Of a DNA stretch of 54,356 bases, positions 24,793 to 32,033 are shown piece after piece; position 1 is the first letter of the stretch, and each line of letters starts with the position of its first letter. A program made the position numbers and the translations under genes. The notes under the pieces are model-generated. The model was not told where the DNA came from and did no database searches. It worked only from the letters and a program-made list of their open reading frames with translations. This DNA comes from JAICYJ01 sp045806525 (GTDB taxonomy: Bacteria > Actinomycetota > Thermoleophilia > Gaiellales > JAICJC01): contig JBJMJD010000060.1 of assembly GCA_045806525.1 (NCBI GenBank), forward strand, positions 1 through 54,356. Direction: 5' to 3'.

Positions 24793-25176
24793 TCAGGATT
24801 CGCTTCCGATCGTGAGCCCGTAGATCACGAGACCATTGATGATCACAGCGACCATGGCTCCCAGGGGAGCGGTGAAGAGGAAAAAGAACCACATGAACAT
24901 GGCGAACGATGCGACCAGCACCCCGAGCATGTAGCCGCTCGGGTTGCCGCTGAACACCATGAAGCCGGCGAACAGCTGCACGATCGCAACGATCAGCAGC
25001 ACCCAGCCCCAGAACTTGAGGTCCTGGAATAGGAATGCGGAGCTGATGTTGTTGGCCTGGTGGATGGACGTGAGCCCCTCGACCAGATTGAAGGCACCGG
25101 CAACGACCAGCCAGATCGCGGAGAACATCGACCAGCCGGTCAGTCCATTGGAACGGTCATAGGTGCTTGACGACAC
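24793..25176 (-). CDS. DUF7144-like four-helix membrane protein
   Basis: 127 residues with four predicted membrane helices: WSMFSAIWLVVAGAFNLVEG, FWGWVLLIVAIVQLFAGFMV, YMLGVLVASFAMFMWFFFLF and APLGAMVAVIINGLVIYGL. The WLVVAGAFNLVEG and FWGWVLL motifs match the actinobacterial DUF7144 family, whose role is unknown. I chose the GTG at 25176 because AGGAGG lies six bases upstream; an upstream in-frame extension has no such support. The gene is monocistronic, divergent from the YjbR-like gene. Confidence 0.8.
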   Translation of the reverse strand: MSSSTYDRSNGLTGWSMFSAIWLVVAGAFNLVEGLTSIHQANNISSAFLFQDLKFWGWVLLIVAIVQLFAGFMVFSGNPSGYMLGVLVASFAMFMWFFFLFTAPLGAMVAVIINGLVIYGLTIGSES

Positions 25177-25300
25177 GTGACACCTCCTTCCTGTCGCGTC
25201 AGCTAGGGGCCGGTTCTTCGGGCGGTGGTGAATTCCTGCGACGCCGGACATGCGATGTCGCCGGGGCTGGGCCCTGTGGCAGAGTGTGCCGGTGGCAACG

Positions 25301-25702
25301 ATGGCCGACCTCGACCAGCTGGCTATGGCGATGCCGCAGACCACCAGGGAGCTGACGCCGGATGGACGGCCGCGGTACCTGGTGCACGGCAAGCTCTACT
25401 GCTGTCAGCGCGGCCGCCGCCCCGACGCGGTCGACCCGGAGACCGGCGAGCGCATGGACGACGTGCTGATGTTCCGCGTCGCCGACGTCGGCGTGAAGGA
25501 GCTGCTGCTGGCTGACGATCGCGGCGTGTTCTTCACCACGCCGCACTTCGACGGCTACCCGGCCGTGCTGATGCGGATCCCCGACCTGGCCCGCATCGAC
25601 CGCGAGGAGCTGGGCGACACGATCGCCGAGGCCTGGCTGACAAGGGCACAAAAGCGTGTCGCGCGGGCCTGGCTCGACCAGCAGGCGACCCCGGAGCGAT
25701 GA
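25301..25702 (+). CDS. MmcQ/YjbR-family protein
   Basis: 133 residues with the YjbR pattern: an N-terminal helix (LDQLAMAMPQTT), a strand-rich centre (RYLVHGKLYC, VLMFRVADVGVKELLLAD, VFFTTPHFDGYPAVLMRI) and C-terminal AWLTRAQKRVARAWL. The family has a CyaY-like/DNA-binding-like fold and no settled biochemical role. ATG 25301 is chosen; GTG 25292 in the same frame is possible. Confidence 0.82.
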   Translation: MADLDQLAMAMPQTTRELTPDGRPRYLVHGKLYCCQRGRRPDAVDPETGERMDDVLMFRVADVGVKELLLADDRGVFFTTPHFDGYPAVLMRIPDLARIDREELGDTIAEAWLTRAQKRVARAWLDQQATPER

Positions 25703-25759
25703 GTTCGCTCGTCCCAGCGGATCTCTGGTGGTGACGATGCAACAACAGGAGGTGCTGAT

Positions 25760-26080
25760 ATGAGGCGCGTGATGGTTCGCTACACGGTCAGGCCCGACCA
25801 GGCCGAGGCCAATGAGGCGCTGGTGCGCGACGTCTACGACGAGCTGGATCGCACACGTCCCGATGGGCTGCGTTACGCGACCTTTCGGCTGGACGACGGC
25901 GTCAGCTTCGTGCACGTCGCGTCGGTCGAGACCGACGACGGCCACAACCCGCTGTCGGCGGTACAGGCGTTCCAGCGCTTCACCGAGACGATCGGTGAGC
26001 GCAGCGACGAGCGCCCGGTGACCGTCGCCCTGCATGAGGTCGGCTCCTACCGCTTCCTTGACGGTGCGGGTGCCGCCTGA
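25760..26080 (+). CDS. Small ABM-like (dimeric alpha/beta barrel) protein
   Basis: 106 residues. The strand MRRVMVRYTVRP, a following helix EANEALVRDVYDEL, and the strands LRYATFRLDDGVSFVHVASVET suggest a ferredoxin-like dimeric barrel as in antibiotic-biosynthesis monooxygenases, but there is no decisive motif. AGGAGG precedes the ATG by seven bases, so the gene is strongly expressed relative to neighbours. The next gene begins one base after its stop, suggesting an operon with the VOC protein and the sigma factor. Confidence 0.7.
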   Translation: MRRVMVRYTVRPDQAEANEALVRDVYDELDRTRPDGLRYATFRLDDGVSFVHVASVETDDGHNPLSAVQAFQRFTETIGERSDERPVTVALHEVGSYRFLDGAGAA

Positions 26081-26081
26081 G

Positions 26082-26447
26082 ATGGGGCCGCCGCGGCATC
26101 CGGTCGTGCATCTGGAGCTCCACACCGGCGACCTCTCGGGGGCGGCCGGGTTCTACTCACAGCTCCTGTGCTGGCGCTCGACCACGGTCGCGGCCGGCTC
26201 GGCCCGCTACACGGCCATGGAGCTGGGCGGTCGGCTGGGCGGGGGTATCGTCGAGTGCGGTTCCGAGCACCCGATGTGGCTGCCCTACGTCCAGGTCAAG
26301 AGCGTCGAGCAGATGACCGCCTGCGCATGGGGGATGGGGGCGACCGTGCTGCTCGAGCCGCGCAAGGGGCCGGCCGGCTGGCGCAGCGTGGTGTCGGTGC
26401 CCGGCGGCGCGGAGCTGGCGCTGTGGCAGCCGACGGGGGCGACGTGA
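26082..26447 (+). CDS. VOC-family (glyoxalase fold) protein
   Basis: 121 residues with the glyoxalase/bleomycin-resistance pattern: HPVVHLELHTGDLSGAAGFY at the start, a central YTAMELGGRLGGGIVE, YVQVKSVEQMTACAWGMGATVL, and the closing SVPGGAELALWQP. The usual metal ligands are only partly visible (His in VVHLELHT, Glu in GIVE), so binding of a small molecule rather than catalysis is possible. The ATG is one base after the preceding stop, and the gene overlaps the sigma factor start by GTGA. This order suggests that the VOC and ABM-like proteins are co-regulated with, or modulate, the sigma factor. Confidence 0.8.
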   Translation: MGPPRHPVVHLELHTGDLSGAAGFYSQLLCWRSTTVAAGSARYTAMELGGRLGGGIVECGSEHPMWLPYVQVKSVEQMTACAWGMGATVLLEPRKGPAGWRSVVSVPGGAELALWQPTGAT

Positions 26448-27481
26448 CCCTCGCCGCCGCTGACCTGGAGCTGCTGGAGGCCGCCCGCCGCGGCGACGAG
26501 GATGCCTATGCCCGGCTGGTCGGCCCCCATCGCGCTCAGCTGCACGCGCACTGCTATCGCATGCTGGCGTCGGCGCCCGATGCCGAGGACGCGCTGCAGG
26601 AGGCGCTGCTGGGAGCGTGGCGGGGGCTGCCCCGGTTCGAGGGGCGAAGCTCGCTGCGATCATGGCTCTATACGATCGCCACCAACGCCTGCCTGAAGGC
26701 GATCGAGCGGCGGCCCAAGCGGGTGCTGCCGGTCGATTACGGGCCGGCCGCCGATCCACACGACGGCCCGGGGGCGCCGCTGGTCGAATCGGTCTGGGTC
26801 AGCCCCTACCCCGACCGCGAGGTGGTCTCCACGGATCCCTGGTCGGCGCCGGACGCGCGCTACCAGCAGCGTGAGAGCATCGAGCTGGCGTTCATCGCAG
26901 CGCTGCAGCAGCTGCCGCCGCGCCAGCGCGCGACGCTGATCCTGCGCGACGTGCTGGGCTTCTCGGCCCGCGAGGCGGCCGCCGCGCTCGACATCACCAC
27001 CGCCTCGGTCAACAGCGCGCTGCAGCGCGCTCACCGTCTGGTCGACGAGCGCCTACCCGAGCAGAGCCAGCAGGCGGCGCTGCGGGCACTGGGCGACGAC
27101 GCGCTGACCGAGCTGGTCACCAGCTACGTCGACGCCTGGGAGCGGGGCGACCTGGACGCGGTGGTGGCGATGCTGGCCGAGGACGTCACCCTGACAATGC
27201 CGCCGATGCCCACCTGGTTCGCGGGACGGGCGTCGGTCGCGGGCTTCTTCGGCCGCCTGCCGCTGCGGGCCGGCCGCCGCTGGCGGCTGCTGCCCGTGGG
27301 CTTGAACGGCCAGGTCGGGTTTGCCCACTACGGCTGGGACGAGCGCGCCGGGTGCTTCCTGCCGCACGGCGTGAACGTCCTGGCCCTGAAAGGGCCGCGG
27401 ATCAGCGAGATCAACGCGTTCCTGTACCCGGAGGACTTCACGCGGTTCGGCCTGCCCGACCGCTTGCCTGGCCGAGGCTAG
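26444..27481 (+). CDS. Sigma-70 family ECF sigma factor with SnoaL-like C-terminal domain (SigX5/SigG type)
   Basis: 345 residues. Region 2 (about residues 5-75) contains AHCYRMLASAPDAEDALQEA and WLYTIATNACLKAIE. A SVWVSPYPDREVVS linker follows, as in the SigX5/SigG group. Region 4 (about 145-200) has LPPRQRATLILRDVLGFSAR then EAAAALDITTASVNSALQRA. From about 215 to 330 there is a SnoaL/NTF2-like domain (VTSYVDAWERGDLDAVVAML, MPPMPTWFAGRASVAGFFG). The tail domain is known to tune ECF activity in place of an anti-sigma factor, and no anti-sigma gene is present. The GTG start overlaps the VOC stop (GTGA). Its stop shares a CTAG with the opposing phosphoesterase gene. Confidence 0.92.
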   Translation: MTLAAADLELLEAARRGDEDAYARLVGPHRAQLHAHCYRMLASAPDAEDALQEALLGAWRGLPRFEGRSSLRSWLYTIATNACLKAIERRPKRVLPVDYGPAADPHDGPGAPLVESVWVSPYPDREVVSTDPWSAPDARYQQRESIELAFIAALQQLPPRQRATLILRDVLGFSAREAAAALDITTASVNSALQRAHRLVDERLPEQSQQAALRALGDDALTELVTSYVDAWERGDLDAVVAMLAEDVTLTMPPMPTWFAGRASVAGFFGRLPLRAGRRWRLLPVGLNGQVGFAHYGWDERAGCFLPHGVNVLALKGPRISEINAFLYPEDFTRFGLPDRLPGRG

Positions 27482-27918
27482 GACAGCTCCTGGTACGTGC
27501 GTCCGCTGCGGACGCTGGCGGGCTGCTCGGCGGTGACATCGGAGCCGGGCCGGGCCTGCGCGTCTCTGGCCTTGACCAGGATCCACCGCCGCTCGCCGGT
27601 GCGGGTCAGGGCGAACCCGCCCGCGAGCTTGTGGCCGTGCAGCACGAACGACAGGTGCGCGGGCTCGTTCCGCAGCAGGTCGACCATGCCCTCGTCCCAG
27701 ATGATCACAGCGCCGCTGCCACGCGAGCCCTCGTGTACGCCTTCGAACTCGCCCGCGGCCATCGAGTGGTCCTCGACCGGCACCGCCAGCCGGCGCACCG
27801 CCGGGTCCATCGACGGCCCCTTCGGCACCGCCCACGAGCGCAGCACCCCGCCGTCTTCGATCCGCAGGTCGAAGTGCAGCGTCGTGGCGTCATGCTGTTG
27901 AACGACGAACCGTGGCAT
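27478..27918 (-). CDS. Stand-alone LigD-type 3'-phosphoesterase domain
   Basis: 146 residues corresponding to the N-terminal phosphoesterase (PE) domain of NHEJ ligase LigD, with no polymerase or ligase domain. The motif QQHDATTLHFDLRIE supplies His9, His15, Asp17 and Arg19, and VEDHS supplies His51. These are the same spacing as the catalytic His42, His48, Asp50, Arg52 and His84 of the Pseudomonas aeruginosa enzyme (constant offset of 33), so it is probably active in trimming 3'-phosphate or ribonucleotide ends. No Ku or ligase gene is near. The start is the ATG at 27918; a GTG two codons upstream is possible. It is on the same strand as, and just after, the encapsulin genes. Confidence 0.9.
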   Translation of the reverse strand: MPRFVVQQHDATTLHFDLRIEDGGVLRSWAVPKGPSMDPAVRRLAVPVEDHSMAAGEFEGVHEGSRGSGAVIIWDEGMVDLLRNEPAHLSFVLHGHKLAGGFALTRTGERRWILVKARDAQARPGSDVTAEQPASVRSGRTYQELS

Positions 27919-27983
27919 CGGCACGGCCTATCATCGCAAGCGTGGTGCTCGCGCAGGTGCTGACCTCGCCCTGAGCGGCCGGC

Positions 27984-28787
27984 TCAGGGGCTGAGCGGCA
28001 CCGCGGCCTCGGGCGTCACCACCCGGAAGCTGAAGCTCTCCTCCAGGTACAGCTGGACGACGTCCGCGTCGTGTGCCAGGTAGCCGGTCGAGATGTCCTC
28101 GCCCGAGTCGAACAGGAAATCGCCGCCGCGCAGGCTGACGACCACCGCCCCGTCGACCCCTGGCGCCCACACCAGCGGCCCGCCCGCGATCTCCCGCAAG
28201 TGCTCCAGCAGCGGGTAGCCGCCGTGCTCGCTGGTCTCCAGGACGCGCGTGTAGGCAACCGGGCCCAGCGCGATCCCGTAGGGGCCTTCGATGCCGGCCG
28301 ACAGCAGCGCCTCGACCGCCTTTGCCACGTGCAGCGGATAGCGCTCGCAGTCTTCGCCGAGCGCGATCGCCCTGTGAGTCGACGCCTCTGCGATTCCGGC
28401 GATGCCGGCGCCCTTCCAGCCGTGGAAGACCGCGGCGTTCTCGCCGACGGCGAGCGCGCGGGCAGCGGCGTCCAGCGGCGCGAAGTCGACGTCCTCGGCG
28501 CCGCGGTCGGCGTCCGCGAGCTCGGAGCGTGACACGGAGAACGGCGCACGTACCTCGACCAGCGGTAGCACCCGGCGCTGCACGGCGGTCAGGCCCTCGG
28601 CCGGAGGCTTGGCCACCTGCTGGGTGCGGCCCAGGTTCGTGGCCGAGTGCTGCCAGCCGTGCGGTCCCGCGAAGTCGATCAGCCTGCGCGCCGCCAGCGC
28701 CGGTGTCAGCCGCTCGCGCGCCTCCTGGTCGATCCGCTCCCATCCGACCGCCGTGATCGGCGCATGCTCGCGCAGCAGATGGCTCAC
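27984..28787 (-). CDS. Encapsulin nanocompartment shell protein (family 1)
   Basis: 267 residues with the HK97-like fold of family 1 encapsulins: LREHAPITAVGWERIDQEAR at the N-terminus (inner-surface helix that binds cargo), ARRLIDFAGPHGW, LPLVEVRAPFSVSRSELAD, ENAAVFHGWKGAGIAGI, GPYGIALGPVAYTRVLET, and the closing FLFDSGEDISTGYLAHDADVVQLYLEES. It self-assembles into an icosahedral shell that stores cargo proteins. The GTG start overlaps the stop of the encapsulated-ferritin gene (GTGA), so cargo and shell are translated together. Iron storage and oxidative protection are the known functions of shells with this cargo. Confidence 0.96.
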   Translation of the reverse strand: MSHLLREHAPITAVGWERIDQEARERLTPALAARRLIDFAGPHGWQHSATNLGRTQQVAKPPAEGLTAVQRRVLPLVEVRAPFSVSRSELADADRGAEDVDFAPLDAAARALAVGENAAVFHGWKGAGIAGIAEASTHRAIALGEDCERYPLHVAKAVEALLSAGIEGPYGIALGPVAYTRVLETSEHGGYPLLEHLREIAGGPLVWAPGVDGAVVVSLRGGDFLFDSGEDISTGYLAHDADVVQLYLEESFSFRVVTPEAAVPLSP

Positions 28788-29176
28788 GACGCCACCGCCT
28801 TCACGGCGCCGATGCCGAGCGACTCCGTGCCTGACACCGGCTCGCCGCGGTCGGCCGCACCCTCGACTGCCGACTCCTCGGCCGCCTCGCCGTGCTCGAC
28901 GATGTCGCCGTCCTGGAACAGGATGCCCCGTGCGATCTCACGCCAGAGCGGAGTTCGCCGCAGCAGGAACTCGAGGTCCATCGAGAAGTGCTTGAACTCC
29001 TCGCCCTGGGCGTCGCGCATGATCGCAGTCGCCTCAGCGTCGGTCTCGACGGCCAGGCGCTGCTCGTACCAGCCGATCGCCTCCGCCTCCTCGGTCAGGG
29101 AGGCGCACAGGCGGGCGAACGTGCGTGTCGCGGCCGGCAGCTCGTCGGGTGGTTCGTGGTACTGATCGAATCCCAT
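28784..29176 (-). CDS. Encapsulated ferritin-like protein (EncFtn) with C-terminal targeting peptide
   Basis: 130 residues. The two-helix core has Glu29/Glu30, Trp36, Tyr37, Glu60 and His63, which match the ferroxidase residues of Rhodospirillum rubrum EncFtn (Glu32, Trp38, Glu62, His65) at a constant offset of two. A flexible Glu/Ala-rich linker ends in SLGIGAVKAV (about residues 119-128), the cargo-loading peptide that docks inside family 1 encapsulins. The protein forms ring-like decamers that oxidise Fe(II) at subunit interfaces. I chose the ATG at 29176 because AAGGAG lies nine bases upstream. It is the first gene of the encapsulin operon, 58 bases from the divergent hydrolase gene. Confidence 0.96.
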   Translation of the reverse strand: MGFDQYHEPPDELPAATRTFARLCASLTEEAEAIGWYEQRLAVETDAEATAIMRDAQGEEFKHFSMDLEFLLRRTPLWREIARGILFQDGDIVEHGEAAEESAVEGAADRGEPVSGTESLGIGAVKAVAS

Positions 29177-29234
29177 TGCGTGCGCTCCTTCGGGTTGCCG
29201 CCTGCAGCCTACCCAGACGTGACAAAGTTGGCGC

Positions 29235-30053
29235 ATGCCACATCTCGAGGGATCCGAGGCAACCATCGCCTATGAGCAGTCCGGGCAGGGCCCCGACCTT
29301 GTGTGGGTGGCCGGCGGAGGGTCGCGGGGGGGCGACTGGCGCCTGTTCCAGACGCCCTTCTTCGACGACCAGTACCGGTCGACCACGTTCGACGGGCGCG
29401 GCATCGGCGACACCACTTGCGACCTGCCGCAGCCGTGGCCGATCGAGGCGTTCGCCCGCGATACCGCCGAGCTGATCGAGGCGGTCTGCGAGCCGCCGGT
29501 GGCGATCGTGGGCAGCTCGCTGGGGTCGGCGATCGTCCAGCAGGTCGCCATCGACCGGCCCGACCTGCTGCGCTGTGCCGTGGTCATGGGCACCGGCGCC
29601 TGGAGCACCGGCTGGGGCTGGGACTACCAGGAGGCGGAGATCGAGTTCCGCCGTGCCGGAGGCAGCCTCGACGGCATGATGGGCGTCACGCACTACGCAG
29701 CGATGTGCTACCCGGCGCGCGCGCTGGGCGACCGCGAGCTGTGGCCGAAGCTGCGGGAGCTGTTGCTGGAGTGGATGGACTCCGGGGAGAACGAGCGGTC
29801 GCTGATCCCGCAGTGGGAGGCGTCGCTGCGCTACGACCAGCGTGCCCTGCTTCCGTCGGTGCATGTGCCGATGCACGTGATCGCCTTCACGGAGGACGTG
29901 CAGGCGCCGCCGCAGGACGGCCGGGAGATGGCCGAGATGATCCCGAGTGCCGAGTTCCACCTGCTGGCGGACATGGGCCACGCCTCCTGGTACGGCCACG
30001 CCCACGACACCATCAACCCCTACATCCTGAGCCTGCTCGACCGGTATCGCTGA
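29235..30053 (+). CDS. Alpha/beta hydrolase
   Basis: 272 residues of the alpha/beta-hydrolase fold: oxyanion region VWVAGGGSRGGDW, nucleophile elbow VGSSLGS (Ser about 97), acidic residue in AFTEDVQAPP, and catalytic histidine in LADMGHASW. An FDGRGIGDT segment precedes the nucleophile as in esterases and haloperoxidase-like enzymes. The substrate is unknown. No ribosome site is visible, so the transcript may be leaderless. It is divergent from the EncFtn gene. Confidence 0.88.
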   Translation: MPHLEGSEATIAYEQSGQGPDLVWVAGGGSRGGDWRLFQTPFFDDQYRSTTFDGRGIGDTTCDLPQPWPIEAFARDTAELIEAVCEPPVAIVGSSLGSAIVQQVAIDRPDLLRCAVVMGTGAWSTGWGWDYQEAEIEFRRAGGSLDGMMGVTHYAAMCYPARALGDRELWPKLRELLLEWMDSGENERSLIPQWEASLRYDQRALLPSVHVPMHVIAFTEDVQAPPQDGREMAEMIPSAEFHLLADMGHASWYGHAHDTINPYILSLLDRYR

Positions 30054-30069
30054 TCCGGGCGCGGGCCGG

Positions 30070-30651
30070 TCACAGCTCCACGCCAGGCGGCTGCACCAGC
30101 CCGGTGTGGGCGGCCTGGAACTCGCGCGACCGGCTGACCGTGCGCATCCACTCGTAGTGGAGCTGCTTGGTGAGCACGCCGATCACCCCGGCTCGTCGCA
30201 TCCGCTGGATGCCGGCCGCATGCGCGCTGCCCGGTGAGGCAACGGCGTCCTCGACAACCACCGCCCGCATCCCTTCGTCGAGCAGGCCCAGCGCCGACTG
30301 GGCGACGCAGACGTCGGTCTCGAGGCCGGCCAGCGTGGCGGTGCTGCGCCCGGTCGTGCGCACCGCCGGGCCTGCCAGCGGATCGCCGGCCAGGCCGAAC
30401 ACGGTCTTCTCGATCACCGGCGCCTCGCCGACCGCCTCGACCAGGCCGGGGTGCAGGCCGCCCCAGTCCTGCGGCGACTCGAGGGTCGCGACCACGGGGA
30501 TGCGGCAAAACCGAGCGCTCATCGTCAGGAACGCGATCCGCTCGATCAGGCCGGCCTTCGCCTCCGGCTCGATGCGCTCCAGGAACCCCTCCTGGACGTC
30601 CACGAGGATCAGGACGCAGTCGTCGGCATCGATCAGGCGTCCCATGATCAT
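30070..30651 (-). CDS. Isochorismatase/cysteine hydrolase-family protein
   Basis: 193 residues with the catalytic triad pattern of the family: Asp in LILVDVQEGF, Lys in APVIEKTVFG, and Cys in GLETDVCVAQSALGLLDEGM. These enzymes hydrolyse isochorismate, nicotinamide or related N-carbamoyl/amide substrates; the present sequence does not tell which. The ATG at 30651 overlaps the ClC transporter stop (ATGA), so the pair is co-translated, which is an uncommon combination. The next hydrolase gene is convergent, 16 bases away. Confidence 0.88.
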   Translation of the reverse strand: MIMGRLIDADDCVLILVDVQEGFLERIEPEAKAGLIERIAFLTMSARFCRIPVVATLESPQDWGGLHPGLVEAVGEAPVIEKTVFGLAGDPLAGPAVRTTGRSTATLAGLETDVCVAQSALGLLDEGMRAVVVEDAVASPGSAHAAGIQRMRRAGVIGVLTKQLHYEWMRTVSRSREFQAAHTGLVQPPGVEL

Positions 30652-32018
30652 AGGCCCGCGGCAGCGCCCTGGGCTTCCGGCGAGGCGGAGGGCTGCGCGG
30701 GGGCGGACGTCGCGTCCGGCGGCGGGGTGAGTCGTGCCGACGCGACGTAGGCAACCACCACTGCGACGATCACGATCGGGGTCAGGGCGAGGCCGTCGGC
30801 GCTCAGGAAGATCGTGACGAGCAGCACCGAGGTCAGCGGCAGTCCCAGCATGACCACCGTCATCGCACCGATGCCCATGGCGGCGCCGGCGATCATGGGT
30901 AGGCCGGGCAGGTGCGACAGCGCGATGCCGCCGGCTGCGCCGATGAACATCCCGGGGAAGGTGGGGCCACCGCGAAAGCAGCTGAGGGCGAGGCTGTAGG
31001 CGATGCCCTTGCAGATCATGAGCAGGACAAGCGCGCCCACCGTCCAGCCGGCGGCGCCCTCGATCAGCGACGGCAGCGCATCCTGGCCCGAGAACAGCAC
31101 CTCCGAGGAGCCGTGGGTGGTGAGCTCGCCGAAGACGACAGCGGCGGCTCCGATCCCGAGGCCGGCGACCGGCGTCAGCACCAGGATCTGCCGCTCCACG
31201 ATCGGCTGCAGCAAGAGCGCCGGTCGCTTGATCGCCGTGCCGATCACGGCGGCGGCCAGCCCGATCCCGACCGCCCACAGGAACTCGGCGAGCGTGGGGG
31301 TCGTGAACGGCGGGATGTCCGGGACAGCCAGCGAGAACGTGCCGTAGCCGGTCCAGTTGTCGAGGCCGACGAAGATCAGCGTCCCGACCCCCGCGGCGAG
31401 CATCCCGGGGATCAGGATCACTCCCATCATCGGGCCGCCGATCCCCGACGCCTCCATCAGCAGAAACGCCCCGGCCAGCGGCGAGCCCAGGAGCGTGCTG
31501 ACGGCTGCGAAGCTTCCGGCGGCACCGATCACGGCGACCGCCGTCCCCGGCGCGTCTCGCTTGAGCAGGTGCACCGCGAGCACTCCCAGCCCGCTGCCGA
31601 TCGCGATCAGCGGCGCCTCGGGGCCCAGCACCACGCCCAGGCTGAGCGTGGCGAACGAGGCAAGCGCGATGCCCGGCAGCTCGATCGGAGGCACGGGACC
31701 GGACGCCTTGAACCCCTCGGCGGGCTTGTGCCCTGCTGTTCCCGGCAGATACCGAATGGTGAGACCGACAAGAAGGCCGCTCACCGTCAGCGGCAGCAGC
31801 GGCCACAGGGCCGGCTCCCCGCTGAACCCGAGATCGCGGGGTAGCGTCGTGAACACCCAGGTCTGTGACTCTGCGACGCCCTTCAGATAGAAGTAGGCGA
31901 CGGCTGCGACCGGCACGCCGATGATGGCACCGAGCACCAGCACCAGCACGTAGCTGCGGCTCCGCAGCAGCTGGGCTGGATCGGGCTCAGATGCGCCGGT
32001 TGGGGTGGGACTGCTCAC
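30648..32018 (-). CDS. ClC-family chloride transporter/channel
   Basis: 456 residues with about ten or more hydrophobic helices and the ClC signatures: LGVVLGPEAPLIAIGSG (the G-x-E-x-P motif with the gating glutamate), STLLGSPLAGAFLLMEA, SCFRGGPTFPGMFIGAAGG, and MLGLPLTSVLLVTIFL. The first serine-proline helix motif is present in weaker form. It has short hydrophilic ends and no CBS domains. Proteins of this type exchange Cl-/H+ or act as channels in the cytoplasmic membrane. It ends by overlapping the isochorismatase start and begins 15 bases after the RDD gene, on the same strand, so all three may share a transcript. Confidence 0.92.
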   Translation of the reverse strand: MSSPTPTGASEPDPAQLLRSRSYVLVLVLGAIIGVPVAAVAYFYLKGVAESQTWVFTTLPRDLGFSGEPALWPLLPLTVSGLLVGLTIRYLPGTAGHKPAEGFKASGPVPPIELPGIALASFATLSLGVVLGPEAPLIAIGSGLGVLAVHLLKRDAPGTAVAVIGAAGSFAAVSTLLGSPLAGAFLLMEASGIGGPMMGVILIPGMLAAGVGTLIFVGLDNWTGYGTFSLAVPDIPPFTTPTLAEFLWAVGIGLAAAVIGTAIKRPALLLQPIVERQILVLTPVAGLGIGAAAVVFGELTTHGSSEVLFSGQDALPSLIEGAAGWTVGALVLLMICKGIAYSLALSCFRGGPTFPGMFIGAAGGIALSHLPGLPMIAGAAMGIGAMTVVMLGLPLTSVLLVTIFLSADGLALTPIVIVAVVVAYVASARLTPPPDATSAPAQPSASPEAQGAAAGL

Positions 32019-32033
32019 GGGGACGTCGCCCGC

